Shown here: piece by piece, positions 17,045-26,127 of the stretch
Numbering within the stretch: position 1 is the stretch's first letter
Layout of the letters: every line of letters begins with the position of its first letter
From: an uncultured Roseicyclus sp.
GTDB lineage: Bacteria > Pseudomonadota > Alphaproteobacteria > Rhodobacterales > Rhodobacteraceae
Assembly: GCA_947489665.1 (NCBI GenBank)
Contig: CANLEH010000001.1
Span: forward strand, 1,336,501 to 1,400,500
Direction of reading: 5' to 3'
DNA: 64,000 bases
Notes under the pieces: model-generated
The model's input: the letters and a program-made list of their open reading frames with translations, nothing else
Told to the model about the DNA's origin: nothing
Databases searched by the model: none
Translations under genes and position numbers: made by a program

Positions 17045-18859
17045 ATGGCCAGCGACCAGACCAATCCAAGCGCACCGCCGCCCTCCGCCAATGAGGAGCG
17101 TGAGCGGTCAAAACGCATCGGCAGCCTGAAGGGGCTTTTGCCGTTCATGGCGCCCTACAAGTTGATGCTGCTGGGCGCGGGTGCGGCGTTGGTGCTGACG
17201 GCCATCGTGTCGCTGACCTTGCCGCTGGCCGTGCGCCGCGTGGTCGATGGGTTCGAGACGGAAAGCGTCGAGCTTCTGGATCAGTATTTCCTGGCCGCCT
17301 TGGGCATCGCCGGGCTTTTGGCGATTGGCACGGGCCTGCGCTATTACCTGGTGACGCGGCTGGGCGAGCGGGTGATTGCAGATATCCGCAAATCGGTGTT
17401 CGACCGCATGATCGGGATGAGCCCCGCGTTTTACGAACGCGTCATGACGGGCGAAGTCCTCAGCCGGATCACCACCGACACGACGCTTCTGCTCAGCGTG
17501 ATTTCGTCCAGCGTGTCGGTCGCCCTGCGCAATGTGTTGATCCTGTTGGGCGGCATTGCCCTGATGCTGTGGACGTCCCCGAAGCTGACAGGGGCGGTCC
17601 TGCTGATCGTGCCGGCTGTGATTGTGCCGATCGTTGTGTTGGGGCGGCGGGTGCGCAAGCTGAGCCGCGAGAACCAGGATTGGATCGCAGAAAGCTCAGG
17701 CAATGCATCAGAGGCGCTGTTGGCCGCCCAAACGGTGCAGGCCTTTACCCATGAACGCCCCTCCGCCGCGCGGTTTGACGATGTGACGGAAAAGTCCTTC
17801 GGCTCGGCCAAGCAGCGGATCGGCGTGCGTGCGGTGATGACCGTCATCGTCATTTCGCTGGTTTTCACCGGCATTGTCGGCGTGCTGTGGGTTGGCGCAC
17901 GCGATGTGCGGGCCGAAGAGATGTCGATTGGTGCGCTGATCCAGTTCCTGATCTACGCCATCATGGTTGCGGGATCGGTTGGCGCCCTGTCCGAAATCTG
18001 GGGCGAGTTGCAGCGCGCCTCGGGCGCGACAGAGCGGTTGATTGAACTGCTCGACACGGATGACAGTGTTGAGGATCCATTGAGCGGTGCCGCCCTGCCG
18101 ATGGGCGGGCGCGGCGAGATCGCTTTCGACAATGTCGAATTCCGCTACCCTACGCGCCCTGAAACTGCCGCCCTTGATGGGGTGAGCTTTACGATTGCGC
18201 CGGGGGAAACGGTTGCCCTTGTCGGACCATCCGGTGCGGGCAAATCCACCGTGTTTCAGCTTCTCATGCGGTTCTACGATCCCGCCTCCGGGCAGGTGGC
18301 GGTTGACGGGATCGCCCTGCCAGAGATGCAGCGCGAAACCTTCCGCGCCGCCATGGCTCTGGTCCCGCAGGATCCGGTCATCTTCGCCGCCTCGGCCCGC
18401 GAAAACATCCGCTTTGGCCGGCCGGATGCGACCGATGCCGAGGTTGAGGCCGCCGCCAAAGCGGCTGCGGCCCATGAATTCCTCAGCGTTCTGCCACAGG
18501 GCTATGACACCTATGTCGGCGAGCGCGGCCTGATGCTGTCGGGTGGCCAGAAGCAGCGCATCGCCATTGCGCGCGCGATCCTGCGCGATGCGCCCATCCT
18601 GCTGCTGGATGAAGCAACAAGCGCGCTGGACGCGGAATCTGAACGGGCGGTGCAAGACGCCGTTGGTGAGCTGTCGAAAACCCGCACGACCCTGATCGTG
18701 GCGCACCGTCTGGCGACGGTGAAACAGGCCGACCGCATCCTTGTGTTCGACCAGGGCCGCATCGTTGCAGAAGGCACCCATGATGCGCTTGTGGCCCAGG
18801 GTGGCCTTTACGCGCGTCTGGCGCGCCTGCAGTTCACCGCCGGGTTGGCAGCAGAATAG
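17045..18859 (+). CDS. ABC exporter, fused transmembrane and ATPase domains
   Basis: A 604-residue half-transporter of the MsbA/multidrug type. Residues about 30-330 form a six-helix ABC exporter membrane domain. The C-terminal ATPase has Walker A GPSGAGKST, the signature LSGGQKQR, Walker B with LLLDEATSALD and the switch histidine in VAHRLATV. It should work as a homodimer in the inner membrane, exporting lipids or hydrophobic compounds. The substrate cannot be told from sequence. It is the first GC-rich, core-like gene after the tRNA-Gly scar. An acyl-CoA synthetase gene follows after about 100 bases. Confidence 0.92.
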   Translation: MASDQTNPSAPPPSANEERERSKRIGSLKGLLPFMAPYKLMLLGAGAALVLTAIVSLTLPLAVRRVVDGFETESVELLDQYFLAALGIAGLLAIGTGLRYYLVTRLGERVIADIRKSVFDRMIGMSPAFYERVMTGEVLSRITTDTTLLLSVISSSVSVALRNVLILLGGIALMLWTSPKLTGAVLLIVPAVIVPIVVLGRRVRKLSRENQDWIAESSGNASEALLAAQTVQAFTHERPSAARFDDVTEKSFGSAKQRIGVRAVMTVIVISLVFTGIVGVLWVGARDVRAEEMSIGALIQFLIYAIMVAGSVGALSEIWGELQRASGATERLIELLDTDDSVEDPLSGAALPMGGRGEIAFDNVEFRYPTRPETAALDGVSFTIAPGETVALVGPSGAGKSTVFQLLMRFYDPASGQVAVDGIALPEMQRETFRAAMALVPQDPVIFAASARENIRFGRPDATDAEVEAAAKAAAAHEFLSVLPQGYDTYVGERGLMLSGGQKQRIAIARAILRDAPILLLDEATSALDAESERAVQDAVGELSKTRTTLIVAHRLATVKQADRILVFDQGRIVAEGTHDALVAQGGLYARLARLQFTAGLAAE

Positions 18860-18963
18860 CCCCACAACGCCGCGTCATAGTTGCACGCGACACGACTTTC
18901 CCCGATGCTCACCAGACGAGGTGCCGCCCAACGGTGCCCACAGGGAGAGAAGGGGAGGACGCG

Positions 18964-20856
18964 ATGGGACGGTTTGCCACGCTGGAAGACATCAAGGTGC
19001 TTGAGCGCGAGCAGCCTTGGCCACAAAGCCAGCCAGCGACAACGCTGTATGAGCTGTTGACCAAGACCAAGGATGCCCACGGGCCCCTGAACGCGATCAC
19101 CTTCCAGCTTTTGTCCGGCCCGACCGACCATGCAGAAACGCTGACCTGGAATGAATTCCACGCCCAGGTGACGCAGGCCGCGAACCTGTTCCGGTCACTG
19201 GGTGTCGGCCCGAACGACACGATCGCGTATATCCTTCCCAATTGTAACGAGACCGCTGTGACCCTCTTGGGGGGTGCCGTCGCCGGTATCGTCAACCCGA
19301 TCAACCCGCTGCTTGAGGCCGAGCAGATCGGCTCCATCCTTCGGGAAACAAACGCAAAAGTTGTCGTCACGCTCAAGGCCTTCCCCAAGACGGATGTGGC
19401 GCAAAAGGTGGCAGAGGCCCTGACCCACGCGCCTAATGTGCAGACCGTGCTGGAAGTGGATCTGCTGCGTTACCTGACCGGGCTGAAGAAGTTCATCGTG
19501 CCCCTGATCCGGCCTAAGAACCCGGTCGCGCACAATGCCCGTGTCCTTGGTTTCAACGCTGAATGCGCCAAGCAGCCGACAACGCTGGCCTTCGAAGATC
19601 GCAAGGAAGACCGTGTCGCCTGCTATTTCCACACCGGCGGCACCACGGGCATGCCGAAGGTCGCGCAGCACAAATATTCCGGCATGATCTACAACGGCTG
19701 GATCGGCCATACGCTTCTGTTCACTGAACAGGACAATATCATTTGCCCCCTGCCGCTGTTCCATGTCTTCGCCTGCCACGTGATCCTGATGGCCTCTGTC
19801 GCGTCGGGCGCGCATGTCGTCTTCCCGACGCCGCAGGGCTATCGCGGCGACGGCGTGTTCGACAATTTCTGGAAGTTGGTGGAACGCTGGCAGATCAGTT
19901 TCATCATCACCGTGCCCACCGCGATCTCGGCCATGATGCAACGCCCGGTGAATGCCGATGTCTCCTCGGTCAAGACGGCATTCTCGGGCTCTGCACCTCT
20001 GCCGGTCGAGCTTTTCAACAGGTTTGAGAAGGCCACGGGCGTGACCCTGATCGAGGGCTATGGCTTGACCGAGGCGACGTGCCTTGTGTCGTGCAACCCC
20101 GTGGAGGGGGAGAAGAAAATCGGCTCCATCGGGGTGCCGTTCCCGCACACGGACGTCAAAATCGTCTGCGAGACGCCGGCTGGACCCACCGAGTGCGGGC
20201 CTGACACCGTGGGCGAAATCTGCATCTCGAACCCCGGTGTGTTTGCCGGGAATACCTATACCGAGACCGACAAGAACAAGGACCTGTTCTACTACGACGA
20301 CTATCTGCGCACCGGCGATCTGGGCCGGATTGATGAAGATGGCTATCTGTGGATCACGGGCCGGGCCAAGGATTTGATCATCCGCGGGGGCCACAACATT
20401 GACCCCGCTGAAATCGAAGAGGCGCTCGCTGGGCATGAGGCCGTGGCCTTTGCCGGGGCTATCGGTCAGCCCGATGCCTTTGCCGGGGAATTGCCGTGTG
20501 TCTATGTTGAGCTGGTAGACGGCGCAGATGTGACCGAGGCTGACCTTATGGCCTATGCGTCCGAGCATATCCACGAACGGGCGGCGATCCCCAAGCATCT
20601 GGAAGTATTGGATGAATTGCCCAAAACGGCGGTTGGAAAAGTATTCAAGCCTGACCTGCGCAAACGGGCCATCACCCGCATTTACAACGCGGCACTCGAC
20701 AAGGCCGGGCATTCCGCGCGCGTCCTTTCGGTGACGGAGGACAAGAAGCGTGGGCTGGTGGCGCATATCGCGCGCAACGGCGAGGCGGATGAAGAGGGCG
20801 TGAAGACTGTCTTGGGTGAATTTACGCGCCCCTGGGATTGGCACGACGCCGCTTGA
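18964..20856 (+). CDS. Acyl-CoA synthetase (AMP-binding family)
   Basis: A 630-residue adenylate-forming enzyme. ATG 18964 is preceded by a strong GGGGAGGA, so this start is preferred over an in-frame one ten codons upstream. The AMP-binding core motif is HTGGTTGMPK, followed by GYGLTEAT, YLRTGDLG and the C-terminal GKVFKPDLRK with the catalytic lysine. It would activate a carboxylic acid, probably a fatty acid, to its CoA thioester in the cytoplasm; the exact chain length cannot be predicted. The stop is immediately followed by the ATG of the YcaQ-type glycosylase gene, so the two are probably co-transcribed. Confidence 0.88.
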   Translation: MGRFATLEDIKVLEREQPWPQSQPATTLYELLTKTKDAHGPLNAITFQLLSGPTDHAETLTWNEFHAQVTQAANLFRSLGVGPNDTIAYILPNCNETAVTLLGGAVAGIVNPINPLLEAEQIGSILRETNAKVVVTLKAFPKTDVAQKVAEALTHAPNVQTVLEVDLLRYLTGLKKFIVPLIRPKNPVAHNARVLGFNAECAKQPTTLAFEDRKEDRVACYFHTGGTTGMPKVAQHKYSGMIYNGWIGHTLLFTEQDNIICPLPLFHVFACHVILMASVASGAHVVFPTPQGYRGDGVFDNFWKLVERWQISFIITVPTAISAMMQRPVNADVSSVKTAFSGSAPLPVELFNRFEKATGVTLIEGYGLTEATCLVSCNPVEGEKKIGSIGVPFPHTDVKIVCETPAGPTECGPDTVGEICISNPGVFAGNTYTETDKNKDLFYYDDYLRTGDLGRIDEDGYLWITGRAKDLIIRGGHNIDPAEIEEALAGHEAVAFAGAIGQPDAFAGELPCVYVELVDGADVTEADLMAYASEHIHERAAIPKHLEVLDELPKTAVGKVFKPDLRKRAITRIYNAALDKAGHSARVLSVTEDKKRGLVAHIARNGEADEEGVKTVLGEFTRPWDWHDAA

Positions 20857-22065
20857 ATGGCCCTTACCCTTAGCAACGATCAGGCGCGGCGGCTGTTCCT
20901 GCACCGCCATGCCTTGCTGGAGGCCCCCTTTGGCCCGGCCAAGGGGGCGGCGCTGGCCGAATTGGTGCACCGTTTGGGGTTCGTGCAGGTCGACAGTGTC
21001 AACACCTTTGCCCGCGCGCATGACCTGATCCTTTGGTCGCGCCGGCAGACATATCGCCCCGAAAGCCTGCGCTGGATCAATGACCGGGGCCGCGCGACGT
21101 TTGAACATTGGACGCACGACGCCTCCAAAATCCCGATGGACTTCTACCCGATGTGGCGGATGCGGTTTGACCGCGATCGCGCCCGCCTGCACGGGCGCTG
21201 GAAGGATTGGCACGGGCAGGGGTTTCATTCCGAAATCGACAAGGTGCTGACCCATGTCGCGGATAACGGCCCGTGCTGTACGACGGATCTGGCCGAAGAT
21301 GAGGCAGAGAAATCAACAGGTTGGTGGGATTGGCGCCCCTCGAAAGTGGCGTTGGAATATCTGTGGCGCGCAGGCGATCTGGCGGTCACCAAACGGCAGG
21401 GCTTCCGCAAATTCTATGATCTGTCCGAGCGGGTAATCCCACCGGAACAACTGAATGCGCGCCTGACGGATGAAGAGATCATCGAATGGGGCTGTTCGGC
21501 GGCGCTTGACCGTTTGGGCTTCGCCACCAGCGGCGAACTGGCCGCCTTCTTTGACCTTGTCCGCCCGCAGGACGCAAAGGCTTGGGTGGCGCGCGCCTTG
21601 GCGGACGGGCGGGTGATCGAGGTGGATGTGACATGTGTGGACGGCCGCGTGCGCCGCTCCATCGCATGGCCGGATGTGGAGGCGCGGCTGGATGATCTGC
21701 CAGAGCCCAGCCCGCGTGTTCGGGTGCTTTCGCCCTTCGATCCGGCTTTACGGGACCGAAACCGCGCGGAACGGTTATTCGGGTTTCACTACCGGATCGA
21801 GATCTTCGTGCCCGCCCCCAAACGCCGCTACGGATACTACGTGTTTCCTGTGATGGAGGGCACGCGCCTGATCGGACGGATCGACATGGCGCGCGAAGGC
21901 GAGGTGCTGTCGGTGCGCGCGTTCTGGCCCGAGGCCAAGGTCCGGATGGGGCAGGGCAGGGTCGCGCGGCTGACTGCGGAGCTTGAGCGCGCGGCCCGTT
22001 TTGGCGGGTGCGGCGCGTTGCGTCTGGGTGACGGCTGGCTGAAAGACCCGTTGCCTGCCGATTGA
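20857..22065 (+). CDS. YcaQ/AlkX-type DNA glycosylase (winged-helix HTH_42)
   Basis: The 402-residue protein matches the HTH_42/YcaQ family. The N-terminal part has LGFVQVDSVNTFARAHD, containing the Gln-x-Asp catalytic motif of the QxD branch. The middle has FYPMWRMRF, and the C-terminal part has LSPFDPALRDRNRAERLFGF and the YGYYVFPVMEG block. YcaQ of Escherichia coli removes alkylated bases and unhooks interstrand cross-links. A cross-link repair role is inferred by family. Its ATG directly abuts the acyl-CoA synthetase stop codon (no gap), so expression is probably coupled, although the two functions look unrelated. Confidence 0.87.
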   Translation: MALTLSNDQARRLFLHRHALLEAPFGPAKGAALAELVHRLGFVQVDSVNTFARAHDLILWSRRQTYRPESLRWINDRGRATFEHWTHDASKIPMDFYPMWRMRFDRDRARLHGRWKDWHGQGFHSEIDKVLTHVADNGPCCTTDLAEDEAEKSTGWWDWRPSKVALEYLWRAGDLAVTKRQGFRKFYDLSERVIPPEQLNARLTDEEIIEWGCSAALDRLGFATSGELAAFFDLVRPQDAKAWVARALADGRVIEVDVTCVDGRVRRSIAWPDVEARLDDLPEPSPRVRVLSPFDPALRDRNRAERLFGFHYRIEIFVPAPKRRYGYYVFPVMEGTRLIGRIDMAREGEVLSVRAFWPEAKVRMGQGRVARLTAELERAARFGGCGALRLGDGWLKDPLPAD

Positions 22066-22086
22066 CAGACCACCTGCCGCTCCGCT

Positions 22087-23253
22087 TTGGTGAATGGGTT
22101 ATCCACAATCAGGCGAACGGGTTTGCTGTTTCAAAACAGGTGGTTCCAGCGCAGTCTTCATGTGCTTTCGGCTATGCTGATTACGTCCTGCACACCCGCG
22201 GGACCAAGCGGCGGGTCGTGCGCACGGCCAGATCTGGCCTTTGCGGGCGACGTGCTGCTGCATTCGCTGATCCAGTCTGACGCGGCCGGGCGGGCGGAAG
22301 GGTTCGCACCCGCCTTTGCCCCCATCACCGCGGCCCTGTCGCGTGCCGAGGTGGCGGTCGTGAACCTTGAGGGGCCTGCGGCGCGAAATATCGGCCTGGG
22401 AAACCGGGCCATCGCCGATCCCGGAACGCTCTACGACGCCCGCGCCTATACCGGGTTTCCCAGGTTCAACTACCATCCCTCCATCGCCGGCGTTCTGCGC
22501 AATGCCGGGGTGGATGTGGTCCAGACCGCGAACAATCACGCCCTGGATCGCGGCGCCCTTGGCGTCGATCTGACGCTTCAGGCCTTGGTGGAGGCCGGAT
22601 TGCCCGCAACGGGCACGATCCAGCGTGGATCAGAGCCTGTTTGGCACGTCACACGGCAGGTTTCGGGCAGCACGGTAGCTTTTCTGTCTTGCACATACTC
22701 AACCAATGGCCTGACGAATGGACGCAATCAGGTGCTCGGATGTTATGGAAATCGCCCATCTATCCCCAGCCTTATCCAAAGCCTGTCCAATTCGCCTGGA
22801 GTTGACGCCGTCATCCTGCTTCCGCACTGGGGAACCGAGTATTCCGCCCGCCCAACAGCCCGTCAGCGCCGTCTGGCACAGGCCGCAGCGGAGGCCGGGG
22901 CCACGGCAATCGTAGGCGCGCATCCACATGTCTTGCAACCTATCGAATTGCTGACCACCCGCGACGGACGGCAGGTGCCGGTTGCCTATTCACTGGGCAA
23001 TCTGATCTCCAGCCAATGGGCGCTGCCACGGCGCACGGGGGCGATCCTTTATCTCGATCTCTCCCAAGATCAGGCCGGGCGCACGGTCGCGGTGAATGCC
23101 CGCCACCTGCCAACCCGGGTCGAACGGTTCGCTCAAAGTGGGGTCGCAGTCTCGCCGGCGGCGGTCTTGCCCAATGGCGGCGCATCCATCGCCCATGCGC
23201 GCGCAATCCTTGGCCCGCGCGTGGTTGGCCCGGATGGCTGCCTGTCGGATTAA
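22087..23253 (+). CDS. CapA-family metallophosphatase-like lipoprotein
   Basis: About 388 residues. The fold is that of CapA/PGA synthesis proteins: AGDVLLH near the start, VVNLEGP, TANNHALDRG, LPHWGTEY, GAHPHVLQP and AYSLGN carry the conserved metal-site residues. The N-terminus ends in ITSC, a plausible lipobox, so the protein is probably a lipoprotein on the periplasmic side. The start is uncertain: TTG 22087 or GTG 22090, neither with a good ribosome site. CapA proteins take part in polyglutamate capsule export in bacilli; in proteobacteria the role is mostly unknown. Its stop overlaps the stop of the convergent maleylpyruvate isomerase-like gene. Confidence 0.83.
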   Translation: MVNGLSTIRRTGLLFQNRWFQRSLHVLSAMLITSCTPAGPSGGSCARPDLAFAGDVLLHSLIQSDAAGRAEGFAPAFAPITAALSRAEVAVVNLEGPAARNIGLGNRAIADPGTLYDARAYTGFPRFNYHPSIAGVLRNAGVDVVQTANNHALDRGALGVDLTLQALVEAGLPATGTIQRGSEPVWHVTRQVSGSTVAFLSCTYSTNGLTNGRNQVLGCYGNRPSIPSLIQSLSNSPGVDAVILLPHWGTEYSARPTARQRRLAQAAAEAGATAIVGAHPHVLQPIELLTTRDGRQVPVAYSLGNLISSQWALPRRTGAILYLDLSQDQAGRTVAVNARHLPTRVERFAQSGVAVSPAAVLPNGGASIAHARAILGPRVVGPDGCLSD

Positions 23254-23747
23254 CGCAATTCAGCAGGCAGGTCCCGGCTGCGGCCACCGATCTGGACCGC
23301 AGCGCGCCACACAAACTCTGCGCGCAGCAATGGCGTCTGAAACGCCTCAACAGCAAAATATGGGACGCGCACGTCCCAAAATGCGCCCGGCAAATCACGC
23401 CATTCCACGTCCAGATGCACGGCAGAGTGCTGAAACAGCCCACGCAGCGCCCGCGCTGGCAGGCTTGCCGCGTCTTTTGCCGCACGCGGCGGATCCGGCG
23501 GCTGACCTGTGCGCAATCTGGCTAACGCCTCAGCCAACCCACGGGCGTGATAGCCCGTTTCCGCAACGGCCCCTGCACGCTCAGCCACCATCAGCTCATC
23601 ATCCGTTAAGCCATTCAGAACACGCGCAAAATAAGCCGTGCCACGCCGTGCCAACAGCAAGGTCTCAGACGGGGCTTCCGGCGCGTCATACCGCGCGCCA
23701 ACGCCTTGCCGCGCCTTCAATGCGGCGCGGTCAGCGTCCGTCGACAT
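23250..23747 (-). CDS. Maleylpyruvate isomerase-family protein, short
   Basis: A 165-residue DinB-like protein with the signature of the maleylpyruvate isomerase N-terminal family: LLARRGTAYFARVLNGL, ETGYHARGLAEAL and HSAVHLDVEWRDL, whose histidines would bind metal. The family isomerises maleylpyruvate to fumarylpyruvate after gentisate ring cleavage. The gene overlaps the end of the gentisate dioxygenase gene, which supports that role. It is odd in being shorter than the about 230 residues I expect, with a segment missing before ETGYHA. It might be reduced or partly functional. ATG 23747 was chosen; an in-frame upstream start would add six residues. Confidence 0.7.
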   Translation of the reverse strand: MSTDADRAALKARQGVGARYDAPEAPSETLLLARRGTAYFARVLNGLTDDELMVAERAGAVAETGYHARGLAEALARLRTGQPPDPPRAAKDAASLPARALRGLFQHSAVHLDVEWRDLPGAFWDVRVPYFAVEAFQTPLLRAEFVWRAAVQIGGRSRDLPAELR

Positions 23748-24828
23748 GGGTGCGCATGAAGGCAAGCCGCTCCATGATCGGCGCGTCGGAGAAGCGGAAA
23801 AGATCGAATTGCGTCTCCGCTTGAAGCTGCCATGGCACCCAGGAGGGGATGGTGAACAAATCGCCTTTCTCCAGCCGGTGTTCCACGCCGCCCATCACGA
23901 CCGCGCCGCGCCCTTCAAAGACCTGGAAGACCGTCGCGCCGACCTCTTGGCGTTGTGGCGTTTCGCATCCTTCGCGCAGGCGGTGGAATTCGCAACGGAT
24001 CGTCGGCATGACGTCTCCGCCCGTGGTCGGGTTGGTGTAGCGGATCGCGGCATGCCCCTGTTCGACGGTGGCAGGCTGCCCCTCATCCTCCAGCAAAAGC
24101 TGCTCGGTCAGGGCGCGGTCCGTATGTTCCCAACGGAAGGCACACAGGGGCGAGGCCACGGTATCCTGCAAGCCTGAAAGCGGCCGCAAGCCGGGATGCG
24201 CCCAAAGCCGTTCGCCGCGCGAAAAGTTGGGCGTGGCATAGTCCGTGACCCGCTCGGACCCGAACTCAAAAAAACCCACATCCATCTGTTGGGAAAAGGG
24301 AATATCCAACCCATCAATCCACGCCATGGGCGCGTCGCGGTCATTGTGATGCCCGTGAAAGCGCCAGCCGGGCGTCAGCAACAGATCGCCACGGGACATC
24401 CGAACCGGATCGCCATCCACAACCGTCCAGACCCCTTCGCCTTCCACGACAAAGCGGAATGCGTTCTGCGCATGGCGGTGTTCCGGCGCCGTCTCACGCG
24501 GGCCGAGATACTGGATCGCGCACCAGAGCGTCGGAGAGATAAAGGCGTTCGGCGCCAGCCCCGGATTGGCCAGACCAATGGCGCGGCGTTCCCCGCCACG
24601 GCCCACCGGCACCAACGCGCCCGAGGCTTCCGCAAGGGGCAGCAGATCTGCCCATTTCCACACATGCGGCACTGCTTTGGGGGCAGGGGACATCGGCATC
24701 AAGTCACCCAGTTGCGTCCAAAGCGGGATCAGCGATTGGGCGGCGAAGCCTTCATAAAGTGCGCGCAGTTCCGGGCTGTCCTCGGGCTGCATCCCGTGCG
24801 CCACGGTGTCGTGCGTTTCCTCTGTCAT
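23731..24828 (-). CDS. Gentisate 1,2-dioxygenase
   Basis: A 365-residue bicupin. The first cupin has the metal-binding APEHRHAQNAFRFVVEGEG motif and the second the VFQVFEGRGAVVMGG block. The enzyme opens the ring of gentisate (2,5-dihydroxybenzoate) with oxygen to give maleylpyruvate, using Fe(II). ATG 24828 overlaps the TGA of the upstream monooxygenase gene by four bases and has GGGAGGG at a suitable distance. The neighbours supply the previous step (3-hydroxybenzoate hydroxylation) and the next step (maleylpyruvate isomerisation). No ring-cleavage regulator is seen beside it. Confidence 0.9.
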   Translation of the reverse strand: MTEETHDTVAHGMQPEDSPELRALYEGFAAQSLIPLWTQLGDLMPMSPAPKAVPHVWKWADLLPLAEASGALVPVGRGGERRAIGLANPGLAPNAFISPTLWCAIQYLGPRETAPEHRHAQNAFRFVVEGEGVWTVVDGDPVRMSRGDLLLTPGWRFHGHHNDRDAPMAWIDGLDIPFSQQMDVGFFEFGSERVTDYATPNFSRGERLWAHPGLRPLSGLQDTVASPLCAFRWEHTDRALTEQLLLEDEGQPATVEQGHAAIRYTNPTTGGDVMPTIRCEFHRLREGCETPQRQEVGATVFQVFEGRGAVVMGGVEHRLEKGDLFTIPSWVPWQLQAETQFDLFRFSDAPIMERLAFMRTHVDGR

Positions 24829-26024
24829 GGCGCGATCCCTCCCATATCCGCTGGCAATCCGTTTGAGCGGTAGATCCACGTCAGTTGATCATACCAGTCT
24901 TGCGGGCCCATGGCTTGCATCACCTCGTTGCGGACGCTGGCCTTCGCATCATCGGGGTGGTAGATGTAATCGCCGATCAGGCGGGAATTCATCTGCACCC
25001 GCGCCGTGCGCGTCGCGCGCATGGTTTGATAGCGCAGCAGGGCGGCCTCCACATCCTCGGCGCCGTCCAGGGCCGCGGCCAGCGCGACGCCATCCTCCAT
25101 CGCCATGCAGGCGCCTTGTGCGAAGTATTGCAGCATCGGGTGGGCGGCATCGCCCAGAAGCGCCACGCGCCCGTCTGTCCAGCGGCTTACCGGCTCGCGG
25201 TCGCACAGGACCCACAGCTTCCAATCGCGGCCATGTTCGATGACGGCGCGGGCGGTCGGATGGACATGCTCAAACCCGACGGCGACCTCCTCATGGGTCA
25301 CCGGGCGGCCCGAGACGGCCTCGTCCACGTCCCGGTGATAGGTGACGACCAGGTTGAACACGGTACCACCCTTCAACGGGTAATGCACGATATGGCACTT
25401 CGGCCCGGCCCAAAGGGTCGCGGCATTCATCCGCAGATCTTCTGGCATGACCTCCCGCGGGATGACGGAGCGATAGGTGGTGTGGCCGGACACCACGGGT
25501 TCCCCATCTGACAACATCTGCGCCCGGATCGGGGATCGCAGCCCCTCAGCCCCGATAAGCGCGGCGCCAGTGATATCCGGCTGGTCGCGGATATGCAGCG
25601 TCACGGTTGCGCCATCCTGGGAATAACCCGTCACCGCATGCTGCGTGCGGATATCGACCAGCCCGCTGTCCCGGCAGCGCTCCAGCAAAAGCTGGTGCAG
25701 TTCCGCCCGATGCACCACGGCATAGGGGTTGCCGAAATGCTTGCGGAAATCCTCTTCCAGGGGAATGCGCGTGATCTCTTCCGCGGTTTGGGCATCCATC
25801 AGGCGCAAGGCGTCGATGAAAACGGCTGTCTTGCGCATCTGCGGGCCAATCCCCAGTGCATCGAAACAGTGAAAACCGTTTGGACCAATCTGGATGCCCG
25901 CCCCGATCTCCCCCAATCGGCTGGATTGTTCCACCACGACCGAACGTATCCCTTTGCCAGCCAGCGCTGCCGCAGCCGCCAAGCCGCCAATGCCGCCACC
26001 AGCGATCAGTATCGGATCGCGCAT
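24825..26024 (-). CDS. 3-hydroxybenzoate 6-hydroxylase-type FAD monooxygenase
   Basis: A 399-residue class A flavoprotein monooxygenase with the dinucleotide motif AGGGIGGLAAA, the Asp-Gly-type motif IGAEGLRSPIR and the second FAD motif LLGDAAHPMLQYFAQG. The opening region (GEIGAGIQIGPNGF...ALGIG) is like 3-hydroxybenzoate 6-hydroxylases, which convert 3-hydroxybenzoate to gentisate with NADH. Salicylate 5-hydroxylation is the main alternative. As first gene of the three-gene leftward operon feeding gentisate dioxygenase, the assignment fits the context. The substrate is inferred, not proven. Confidence 0.85.
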   Translation of the reverse strand: MRDPILIAGGGIGGLAAAAALAGKGIRSVVVEQSSRLGEIGAGIQIGPNGFHCFDALGIGPQMRKTAVFIDALRLMDAQTAEEITRIPLEEDFRKHFGNPYAVVHRAELHQLLLERCRDSGLVDIRTQHAVTGYSQDGATVTLHIRDQPDITGAALIGAEGLRSPIRAQMLSDGEPVVSGHTTYRSVIPREVMPEDLRMNAATLWAGPKCHIVHYPLKGGTVFNLVVTYHRDVDEAVSGRPVTHEEVAVGFEHVHPTARAVIEHGRDWKLWVLCDREPVSRWTDGRVALLGDAAHPMLQYFAQGACMAMEDGVALAAALDGAEDVEAALLRYQTMRATRTARVQMNSRLIGDYIYHPDDAKASVRNEVMQAMGPQDWYDQLTWIYRSNGLPADMGGIAP

Positions 26025-26127
26025 GATCTCTCCCTTTCGTAAGTATACATACTAACGGGTGAGACAGACCGGTCAAGAGAGCGCCAAGCGCCCTCTCTGC
26101 GCGAAAATCCGTTCCATCATCAAAGGG

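Noticed and set aside
16783-17148. Minus-strand open frame of 121 codons over the tRNA-Gly area
   Set aside because: The NRTR-type peptide pattern arises from translating the antisense of tRNA genes; no real gene.
17708-18865. Minus-strand open frame of 385 codons over the ABC exporter
   Set aside because: Opposite strand of clear Walker and signature motifs; shadow composition.
19195-21255. Long open frame of 686 codons on the minus strand over the acyl-CoA synthetase and YcaQ genes
   Set aside because: It lies antisense to two well-recognised genes, has Arg/Gly/His-rich shadow composition and no domain. Long antisense frames are common in GC-rich DNA.
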